From Malus domestica (lineage: Eukaryota > Streptophyta > Magnoliopsida > Rosales > Rosaceae), in the NCBI RefSeq assembly GCF_042453785.1, contig NC_091676.1, positions 379,501 to 443,500 of the forward strand: a DNA stretch of 64,000 bases, given 5' to 3'. The position numbers and the translations under genes were made by a program. Below are positions 55,386 through 64,000 of this stretch, piece by piece. Numbering within the stretch: the first letter of the stretch is position 1; each line of letters starts with the position of its first letter. The notes under the pieces were generated by a model, which was not told the DNA's origin, did not search any database, and saw nothing but the letters and a program-made list of their open reading frames with translations.

Positions 55386-58338
55386 ATGGCAACCTATACA
55401 GGAAAAGGAGCCCCTTCAAATGGGTCTATTTATGTTTGCAACTTGCCTGAGGGGACTGATGAAAATATGTTGGCTGAACATTTTGGCACCATTGGCTTGT
55501 TAAAGGTAGCGATTTTTACCGTTTATTGTGACCTTCTGTATAAATTTCTTTTTATATCTGGAAAACTCATCAGTTTCTCCTGTTTTTCTCTTTTCATTCT
55601 TGCTTTCTACCATTTAGAAAGACAAGCGAACAGGTCGACCAAAAATCTGGCTATACCGAGACAAATTAACCAACGAACCCAAGGGAGATGCTACTGTAAC
55701 ATATGAAGATCCACATGCTGCATCAGCGGCCGTTGAATGGTTTAATGACAAGGAATTCCATGGTAATACCATTGGGGTTTTTATAGCTGAGTCCAAAAGC
55801 AAAGATGATCAAACTCATAACACTCTGGTTGATCCAAGTTTTGGCGATGATTTTGATGGACCGGAGGAAGCTGCTCAGGATACGAATGGGGGAGGCGGCG
55901 GCGGTAGAGGTCGAGGTGATGCTACTGGGAAAGCATGGCAACAAGAAGGAGACTGGACGTGCCCGAATACAAGGTCTGTGCTGTGATATTGGTGAGCAGC
56001 TCTTTCTTGCACTTTCCTTGGCATTTTCATTCTTAAATGTAATATTTATTCAGTAATTAGCTTCTCATACTCTTTTTTCTATCAGCTGTGCCAATGTGAA
56101 TTTTGCATTTCGTGGTGTGTGCAATCGCTGTGGAAGTGCTCGACCTACCGGTACTTCTGGTGGCGCAGGGGGTGGTGGTCGTGGCAGGGGTCGTGGCGTT
56201 GATGCTGGGGGCCGTGGTGGTCCTGTTGGTGCTCCTACAGGTGGACTCTTTGGTCCAAATGACTGGCCTTGTCCAATGTAAGACTCTTTTATTCCCCCCC
56301 ACCCCTCCCTTCTCGTTTTAAGCCACTTCTATCTTTATTATAATCGTCGTTGTCGTTGCTTTTAAGTTTCAGTCAAAGTTTTGTCGCGTATTTTTATGTT
56401 CTGTTAATGAGGTGGAATTAGTGGAAACATGATTTCTTGGTTTTTTAAAGGACCTTTTATTGTATTCTCTTATGATTTTGATTTTCTTCACATTTTTACG
56501 AATCTATTGTTAATGAGGTGGAATTAGTGGAAACATGTTTTCTTGGTTTTTTAAAGGACCTTTTATTTAATTCTTATGATTTTGATTTTCTTCACATTCT
56601 TACAAATCTGTTTGCATATTTCGAGGTTGTGGAAGTTAGGTAGCATTCTGCATCAACCTTGGCTAATATGTTGCTACTTGCTAGGATACAGAAATTTTAT
56701 GCGTTAACTGTTTTATGTACCATTATAAGTTTCATACTTGAAGGCCAAGTTTGATGGGTATATATGCACTGGCCTACTAAATGATGGTATTTGGATATAT
56801 AACTTTACATTTTGTATTCATTCTGTAAGCTAATTCTATTGTGCTTGGGTTTAGCAGTATCACAGAAATGTCATTTAAAAGAGTGTATTATTGTTCACAC
56901 AGCTTCGTTTTCTTCTTTTATTTCAGGTGTGCCAACATCAATTGGGCAAAGCGTACAAAATGCAATATATGCAACACAAATAAACCTGGTCACAATGAAG
57001 GGGGTGTAAGGTATTACATTATTTTTACTTATGTATGCTTCTGTCAGTTGCCAACCAATAACTGGCATCCATTGTGTGGGAAGATGATGTGATACTGATA
57101 ATCTGTAAATATTAATATGCACACAGACTTGGTCTTGATTGATTCTTATCTATTTATACGATACCTAAATGTCTTCAACCATCCTGTTCTTCTCACTTTT
57201 GAATAAAAAGGTATACGCTATTGTATTTTGTGTAAAAGATATCCATCATATTTTCTTCTCCTCCTAAAAGAAGTTAATTGGTCTTGTTTCACATGCTATA
57301 GGGATCCACTTTCTTTTCTGCCCCTTTTTATTCTACTGTCGTATTTCTATCTAGCTGAAGAACTAGATACACATTGGTGGTGGTTAATGAAGAATGCAGT
57401 ATGCTGGTTTTTCCTCTTTTCTTAGGTTATTTCTAGATTCTCTACCTTCTTTTGTGACATTTATAGAGATATACTGATTTTCCTTTAAATCTATTTGGCA
57501 GGGGGGGACGTGGTGGTGGATACAAGGAACTTGATGAAGAAGAATTAGAAGAAATCAAGCGACGTAGACGGGAGGCAGAACAAGTAAGATTTATATGCAT
57601 AAGCATTATTTGAAACATAATTTTTTTTTTTGGTTTGTTCTGGTTTAGAAGTCATTTTGTGCCATTCTCAGGATGATGGAGAGATGTATGATGAGTTTGG
57701 CAACCTCAAGAAAAAATTTCGTGCTAAAACACATCCAACTGAAACTGGACGAGCTCTTCCAGGCGCTGGACGTGCTGGGTGGGAGGTGGAGGAAATAGGT
57801 ACTGATGCATTTTGTGTCATGATTATTCTTACTTGGGAATATGTTGATATAGATTTGATGTTTTAGATTTTAAATCCTTAATCCTAGCGGTTATGTACAT
57901 AAGACCACAGTTATTATCACATTCTTCAACATGATTGTCCTTTTTCCTTTTCGTCTTGATGTTAGTTGGCATGTTTGGACATTTATGTTTACTATAGCAC
58001 TTGAACAAAGCTAATTTTAGGAGTTGTTGCTGCTTTCTTAGTCAAGCAAGATCCGCATTTGGATTAGTGATCGACTTTGTTTGAAAAATGATGTGGCAGG
58101 TGCTATTGACAGAGATGGCAGAGAGAGAAATAGAGAGAGGGGAAGGGAACGCGATGATAGACCGAGCAGCAAGAACAGAGACAGAGATGATGGTTATAGG
58201 CGTCGCAGTCGAAGTAGAGAAAGGGATAGGGATAGGGGGAGAGATAGACCTCGAGACTATGATTATGATCGAGAAAAAGAATACGGGAGGGAGAGGGATC
58301 GAGACCGGGACCGGGACCGGCACAGGCACCGTTATTGA
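55386..58338 (+). CDS. TAF15: Transcription initiation factor TFIID subunit 15 (RRM plus RanBP2 zinc fingers)
   Basis: Seven coding exons (55386-55505, 55618-55973, 56086-56277, 56937-57010, 57502-57593, 57672-57798, 58100-58338) total 1200 nt, 399 aa. An RRM near the N-terminus (SIYVCNLPEGTDENMLAEHF, GDATVTYEDPHAASAAVEWF) is followed by a Gly-rich stretch. Two RanBP2 zinc fingers follow (DWTCPNTSCANVNFAFRGVC..C and DWPCPMCANINWAKRTKCNIC), separated by RGG-type repeats. A DDGEMYDEFGNLKKKFR segment leads to an Arg/Asp-rich tail ending DRHRHRY. This is the plant FET/TAF15 architecture, an RNA-binding cofactor of TFIID (family knowledge). TAF15b is the main alternative name. The DRDRDR-type tail arises from a purine-rich GA repeat in the last exon. 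Confidence 0.93.
56402..56612 (+). repeat. 106-bp tandem duplication in a TAF15 intron
   Basis: Copies at 56402-56507 and 56508-56612 share tgttaatgaggtggaattag, tcttggttttttaaaggacc and gattttgattttcttcacat. They differ by a few substitutions and a short indel. Confidence 0.88.
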
Positions 58339-59975
58339 AGGTTACGGGATAGTTTCCAAGTTTTGGTTCTCCGCGGAACTGCATTTGTGTTGAACTTTGT
58401 TTTACTTTGGCATTTTAAGCTAGTCGAATGGAGAATACGTGTTTATTTGCACTATCAGAATCTTGCTTTCAACATTTTTATTAAGTTAAGAAATATTATT
58501 AATTGTGTTATGGGAATGGGGTTATTCTTTAAATATTTAGCTGCTTAATGTTAATACTTTTAGTTTGATGCCATGCCAGTTCCCAATCATGTTTAGTTTT
58601 ATTTATTTATTTATAAAAAAGAGGACCAAGTAGTGGTTTTTTCATATCAGTTCACTCTCTCGGGGATTGGGAAGATTCAGTCTTTCGCTGGGCAAACCTA
58701 GGATATGTCGGGTAAAATACGGGTTTAAAATTTATCCCGAACTACTGGGTTATCCTGTGGTGGTTCAGTCATGTTTAGTTTTGATTTGTTTTTTAATGTT
58801 TATTATTTTCTCATGGGTGGGCTAGTTTTCTAATTATGCTTACTAAAAATTATGCTTGGCTTCTTAACCTGATGCGACTAATACAAACTATAATCTCATT
58901 CATAATAATTAACAACACGATTAAAGATAAAAATAATTTCTCTTTCTGCACATGTTTATTTATTTTTGTTCTTTAATTTTTTTTTTCCACTCATTTTTTT
59001 TCTTTTGTACATATCTGTTTATTTTAATTTTTTTATTACAAACAATATTATATACTAACTTATAGTTAAAAAATAAAAATAAATCCGAAATATAATAAAT
59101 TAAGAAAAAACTTCAACCATCAGAACAATTTAGCACCAAATAATCAATTGGCTTCACTTTCTGGTTCCTTCCCTCTCCTTTTAGGAGTAGGATTCTTTTC
59201 TTTCGTAATTTCTCTTATCTTTTCTTCCTTTTTACTTGAATGATTACGATTGAACCATGTTAATATTTTATATTAATTTTTTTTTTTATAAAAACAATAA
59301 AATAAAAAAAAAGGTGTGAGAGGAGGAGAGGAGGAGGTGATGAAAAGTAGGTGGTCTCTCGTCTCATTAAGAACCGGTTATATTTGTCTATCTGGTGGGC
59401 CCCCTGTTCACATGTATAAGTGTTTGATTGGCAGAAAAAATCCTGAAAGTGAAGGGAACCCGCATAATATATTAATATGTGACAAAGGAATATGCATTTA
59501 ACAATTAATTGAGAGCAACCTTTCTTGACTTGCAGAATAAGAATTTGTCATATGCAAAATGACAAAAATATCCCCTCTTTATCTTTTTATCTCTTTCTTG
59601 TTGGACGTGGATTTCCTTTTGTTTTATTTCGTTTCTTGTCAGAAAAAAACTCTATACCATTTATATTTTTTTACTTAAAAGTCAATCCTAGTACTATTTA
59701 TTTTACATTTTATTTTATCATAATCGTTAAAACTCAAAATTTTCAAGTATTTTTCACTAGTTTTCCTTTTATTTAAATTCTGAATATCTTTTGTGTCTCA
59801 AAATTTTTAAATAATGACACAATACCCGACACATTTTGATTTTCAATTGACATGTCATTGCTGGGACAGCAATTCCACTTAACCAATTCCACAAATCATC
59901 GGAAGTGGTCCGCAAAATTCTTCGAACAACATAAAATTTTGCAAAAGGAAGAACCAAACAAGTGATTGTTTTTAG
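58339..59975. other. AT-rich intergenic region between TAF15 and the nested element
   Basis: It begins with the TAF15 3' UTR. It contains a 5'-truncated copy of the family A MITE-like element at 59664-59769 (aaaagtcaatcctagtac, caaaattttcaagtat, cactagttttccttt). No gene is visible. Confidence 0.5.
59664..59769. repeat. Truncated family A MITE-like element
   Basis: It matches the right two thirds of 23595-23752 in the same orientation (aaaagtcaatcct, gtactatt, ttattttacattttatttt, tttcaagt). The left inverted end is missing. Confidence 0.6.
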
Positions 59976-60088
59976 ATAGTACTATTCACACACATTTATT
60001 TTTATTTTTTAATATTTCTTTCAATTTTTTTGGACTAAATAAATTGAAGAAGATGAATGCTAAAAAATTAACAAGTGTGGATGGAAAG

Positions 60089-61511
60089 TAAAAATAAGGG
60101 TAAATTACATAGTAGCCCATCAGGTTTGAGGTCTATTGCAATCTTATACAACATCTTTAAAACATTTCACTTTCATACCTCAAGTACTATTTTATTTCAA
60201 TTTCATACAACCGTTAGATTTTCCATCCATGGATCTGTTAAATGCTGACGTGGCTGCCACATATATGACACGTGGCTGCCAAATGTCTGCCACGTCGCAA
60301 ATAAAATAATTTTTTAATTTTTTTTTAAAAACCTGAAATTGGAAGAAGAAAAAAAAAGGGACCGAACCCAGAAGAAGGAGGAAGAAGAAGAAAGAGGAGG
60401 AGGAGGAGGAGGAAGAAGAAGAAGAAGAAGAAGAAGAAGAAGAAAAAAGAAAGGGGTCCGAACCCAGAAGAAGGAGGAAGAAGAAGAAAGAGGAGGAGGA
60501 GGAGGAGGAAGAAGAAGAAAAAAAAAAAAAAAAAAAGGGACCGAACCCATAAAAAGGAGGAAGAAGAAGAAGAGAAGAAGAAAGAGGAGGAGGATGAGGA
60601 AGAAGAAGAAGAAGAAGAAGAAGAAAAAAAAGAAAAAAAGAAAGGGACCGAACCCAGAAGAAGGAGGAAGAAGAAGAAGAGAAGAAGAAAGAGGAGGGAG
60701 GTGAAAGAAGAAGAAGAAAAAAAAAAAAAGGGGTCCGAACCCAGAAGAAGGAGGAAGAAGAAGAAAGAGGAGGAGGAGGAGGAAGAAGAAGAAGAAGAAA
60801 AAAAAAAAAAAAGGGACCGAACCCAGAAAAAGAAGGAGCAAGAAGCAAAAGAGAAGAAGAAAGAGGAGGAGGATGAGGAGGAAGAAGAAGAAGAAGAAGA
60901 AGAAGAAGAAGAAGAAGAAGAAGAAGAAGAAGAAGAAGAAGAAGAAAAAAAAAAAAAGAAAGGGACCGAACCCAGAAGAAGAAAAAAAAAAAATAAATAA
61001 AATAAAATAAAGGGGTCCGAACCCAGAAGAAGAAGAAAGAGAAAGAGAAGAAGAAGAAGAAAGAGAAAGTGAAGAAGAAGAAAGAGAAAAAAAAAAAAGG
61101 GACAGAACCCAGAAGAAGAAGGAGGAAGAAGAAGAAGAGAAGAAGAAAGAGGAGGAGGAGGAGGAAGAAGAAGAAGAAGGAAAAAAAAAAAAAAGGGTCC
61201 GAACCCAGAAGAAGAAGAAAGAGAAAGAGAAGAAGAAGAAAGAAAAAGAAAAAAAAAAGTGGCAGATATGTTTTTTTTTAAATTAAAAAATTATTTTATT
61301 TGACACGTGGCAGACATTTTGCAGTCACGTGTCATATATGTGGCAGCCACGTCAGCATTTAACAGATCCATGGATGGAAAATCTAACGGTTGTATGAAAT
61401 TGAAATAAAATAGTACTTGAGGTATGAAAGTGAAATGTTTTAAAGATGTTGTATAAGATTGCAATAGACCTCAAACCTGAGGGGCTACTATGTAATTTAC
61501 CCTAAAAATAA
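60089..61511. mobile_element. Non-autonomous Mutator-type (MULE) element with internal purine satellite
   Basis: The element spans 60098-61502 (1405 bp), flanked by the perfect 9-bp duplication taaaaataa at 60089-60097 and 61503-61511. Terminal inverted repeats of about 228 bp (60098-60325 and 61275-61502) begin gggtaaattacatagtagcc and differ at only a handful of positions. Nine-base duplications and long terminal repeats are diagnostic of the Mutator superfamily. There is no transposase. The interior is the repeat array listed separately. Confidence 0.88.
60340..61260 (+). repeat. Polypurine GAA/GGA satellite of ten units inside the MULE
   Basis: About 920 bp in which the plus strand is almost entirely purine. 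It is interrupted only by ten anchors of the form ggg(a/t)ccgaaccc, at 60358, 60453, 60537, 60644, 60730, 60813, 60962, 61012, 61099 and 61195. Typical spacing is 83-107 bp. Between anchors the order recurs: agaagaagga, gaagaagaaag, a GGA run, a GAA run, then an A run. Long ORFs in both directions (up to 218 codons) are products of the triplet repeat and are not genes. Confidence 0.93.
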
Positions 61512-61530
61512 ATGTATGAATAACACTATT

Positions 61531-62177
61531 ATTTATTTATTATTAATTTGTTTTTTTGCGTGAGTAATTTGCAATTCAAAAGCGAAGTCTTTTTGTTTCT
61601 CCTCTTTTACATGGAGAGAAAGTTCAGTTTTTAGAAAGGCCATAATAAGACAACTCTCGCATGGAGTTCAGTGAGATGAAAATACAACAAGACTCGTACT
61701 TTTGTAAAAAGTAATACAGATATCGTGATACTCAGTCAATCCGACTCAAAATTTTATCTTTGTATGGGCAAGGATTCACGGATTAACATAAAGCACATTG
61801 GTTCTGTTTGTATCTTTGCATGGGGAAAAGGTTCACGGATTAAATTAAAGCACATAAAACAATGTTGATCAGTGATGATGCTACTAAAAGGTCAAAACTT
61901 GTACCCTTTTATTTATCAACGGAACAATGTTGGCTGTTAAAAAATCAACAACAGTTTCAAGTTGTGATTAAAAATTCAATTACTTAAATATATGTCAAAC
62001 CGTGATTCGGTAGCATGAGCTGCAGCCAAGCTTTCTCCTTTATTTATTAATACGAGTGACACACACTTGCCTTCTGGCCCATGTCTTGTGCCACCACATG
62101 CAAATCCCTTTCCTTGCCTTTTAACCATTTTCTGACGGTCCGTGTTTATGCAAATAGCAGCAGCAGCTGCAGCGGCC
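61531..62177 (+). promoter_or_regulatory. Upstream region of the NPH3-family gene
   Basis: AT-rich sequence between the nested element and the ATG at 62178. A GCAGCAGCAGC-like run lies directly before the start codon. No TATA box is assigned and no separate gene is seen. Confidence 0.4.
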
Positions 62178-64000
62178 ATGCCTCACCTCTCTGATTTACA
62201 AATCTACATTGGTCAGCAAACATTCTTCGTCAATGAGGTAATCAAATAACGAAAATTCTATAGCGCTCCGGAATATGAATGGAAACGATCCATTATTTCT
62301 CTGCCTAAAAGTTTACAGCACACTTCTTTTGCAGGAGATTTTATCAAAATATTCATCAAGGTTGAAGAAGATGATCAAGGAAGAAAGGAGAAGAACCCAG
62401 ATGAAGAATTCCGGGATCAAAATCGATGGCTTTCCGGGAGGCCCTGACGGGTTCGAGTTAGTTTCTCGATTCTGTTACAACAATGGCAGAATCACACTCA
62501 CGGTTTCAAACGTGTGCCTACTCCACTGCTCTGCAATCTTCCTTGGCATGACCGAAAAGCTTTCGCCCCGCAATTTGTTGCAGAAAACAAGTCATTTTCT
62601 TGAGGGACTTTTCGAGTGGTCGTTCAAAGACGTACTAGTCTGCCTCAACAGCTGCCGCTCGTTCTTCGACCACGCAGACTCGTCCGGTCTTTTAGACAAA
62701 CTCATTACTGCACTGCTTGCAAAGATCGCTCAGAATTCTGACGTGAGCAACCTCATTGCCACGTCGCCTTCGTCTTCGTCTTCTCCGGAAACTGCATCTG
62801 GGTTCAGACTTTCTTCCACCCCGGAATCCCTCAGGCCGAGCTCGTCCAGCAGAGCATGGTGGTTCGATGACGTGGCCGTTCTGCCACCAAATATCATTGA
62901 GAAACTCCTCCAGATTTTAGGTGCTTACGGACCCGAAAACAACAGCTTGATCCTCACCAGATTCCTCCTCCACTACCTGAAAATCTCTGCCCAGAAAAAA
63001 CCCGGGAACTCGAAATGCGAGCTCGGAGGGCTCGCCGACACGGCGGTTCACGGCGTGATCTTGGTGGGCAAAAAGGTCTTTTCCTGCAGAGCTCTGTTCT
63101 GGGTTCTGAGGATTGTGTCTGGCTTTGGAATTAGCAAAGAGTACAAAGTCGGGTTGGAGAGATTGATTGGTGGGATGATCGATGAAGCCACGCTGGATGA
63201 TTTGCTGGTGTCGGGCCACGACAGGGGAGTTTATGATGTTAATCTCGTGATTAGGATGTTTAAAGTGTTTGTTAATGGTGAGGGAGTTTCAGTGCAGAGG
63301 TTGAAGAAAGCTGGGAGGTTGGTTGATAAGTACTTGGGTGAAATATCACCTGATCAGAATCTCAAGATTTCTAAGTTTCTGGGAGTTGCAGAGAGCTTGC
63401 CTGATTCTGCCAGGGACTGCTTTGATGGGGTCTACAGAGCCATTGATATCTATCTTGAGGTAATCACTCCATTGCCATTACCTTAATTCTTTACTTTTTT
63501 TTTTTTTTCTTCAAATAAAGAGTGATTAGTGGGATTAGATTTTTGTAAATGGTCGTGTGCGAGACATCTATCATCTTTCGAAGGAAAGAGTCTGAAGGGA
63601 CCATTACACCCATAAACCTCCGTCCCTTCTCTACCAAATTTATTGATAGAAAATGAAAATAAACGAAAAATATACAAACAGAGGGACTCTACCAAGCCTC
63701 ATAAAGACAAAAACAGTATGCTTGTATTGCGCTAATGTTTCTCGACGTTCCGTGACAATTATACCACGTCACTTATTATTATTATTTATATATATATTTA
63801 TATATATTTATATTATTGGTCTGCGACGCAATGTCGGTGGCAAAAGAAATTAAAGAACATAGAAAGCTTCTTGTCTCCACGGCTAGATGGGGAAAAGAAG
63901 GGCATGTTAAAAAGATTGAAGGGGTCAGATAAAAGTAGCTCTTCTTACTATATGGGACGAGAGGGAGTGATTCAATTTACTTGAGGAAGAGGGAATATCA
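62178..64000 (+). CDS. NPH3/BTB-POZ family protein, 5' part (runs off the window)
   Basis: Exon 1 is 62178-62237 ([20 protein letters not shown]) and exon 2 is 62335-63459 (375 codons), ending at a GT donor after AIDIYLE. At least 395 aa are encoded. The first ~80 residues form a divergent BTB domain ([19 protein letters not shown]). The NPH3 domain includes [55 protein letters not shown] and [18 protein letters not shown]. Family members are adaptors of CUL3 ubiquitin ligases and act in phototropic and auxin-transport signalling at the plasma membrane (family knowledge). From 63460 to the window end is intron with an AT-rich tract near 63775-63815; no third exon is visible. The position next to PRP40C and TAF15 suits the At3g19850/At1g50280 pair. 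Confidence 0.9.

Larger units (their letters stand above)
59976..61530. mobile_element. Older MITE split by the Mutator-type element
   Basis: Left arm atagtactattcacacac, then atttatttttattttttaat (59976-60010), and right arm taaaaataaatgtatgaata followed by acactatt (61503-61530) are inverted copies of each other. The rest of the MITE lies at 60011-60097. The Mutator element sits inside the right arm. Without it, the host MITE would be about 150 bp. Confidence 0.65.

Noticed and set aside
58100-58338. DRDRDR-type tail of TAF15 as a repeat artefact like the MULE satellite
   Set aside because: The frame is continuous with the upstream exons, has a proper acceptor, and an Arg/Asp-rich tail is usual for this family.
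60192-61281. Long ORFs (up to 218 codons) rich in Ser/Pro/Phe/Leu on one strand and Lys/Glu/Arg on the other
   Set aside because: They are translations of the GAA/GGA satellite in different frames, lie within a transposable element, and have no domain or codon signal.

Overview
This is a plant nuclear window: genes are split by many short GT-AG introns, intergenic DNA is AT-rich, and every recognisable gene has its closest counterpart in flowering plants. The SINE, MITE and hAT-like repeats resemble those I know from apple and pear relatives, so a Rosaceae eudicot is my best guess (inference). All exon models were built by eye from splice sites and family knowledge.

Layout. 1-580 (+): last two exons of the DEAD-box helicase eIF4A-III. 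1165-10674 (-): MAP kinase kinase kinase epsilon. 12120-20132 (-): alanyl-tRNA synthetase with two in-frame starts, suggesting dual mitochondrial and cytosolic targeting. 20133-24515: repeat-rich DNA with a dead SABATH methyltransferase copy. 24634-27430 (+): DHHC palmitoyltransferase. 27960-28926 (+): YGGT-family plastid protein, probably CCB3. 29638-32678 (-): anamorsin/DRE2, whose start codon stands alone on its first coding exon and whose intron holds an hAT-type element. 34284-36087 (-): the brassinosteroid gene DWF1, with a predicted 1.5 kb leader intron. 39827-43410 (-): SMP-C2 lipid-binding protein NTMC2T5, with a 19-nt microexon. 46290-53761 (+): splicing factor PRP40C. 55386-58338 (+): TAF15. 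62178-64000 (+): NPH3/BTB gene running off the right edge.

The genes are unrelated housekeeping and developmental genes and do not form a pathway. From memory, the order eIF4A-III, DWF1, NTMC2T5, PRP40C, NPH3 follows Arabidopsis At3g19760-At3g19850, while AlaRS, NTMC2T5, NPH3 and TAF15 match At1g50200-At1g50300. The window therefore looks like the unsplit ancestral form of a segment that Arabidopsis carries twice.

The most striking non-genic object is at 59976-61530. A Mutator-type element (60098-61502) with near-identical terminal inverted repeats of about 228 bp and a perfect 9-bp target duplication has landed in one arm of an older MITE. Instead of a transposase it carries about 920 bp of nearly pure purine strand, built from ten GAA/GGA-rich units that share a GGG-CCGAACCC anchor.
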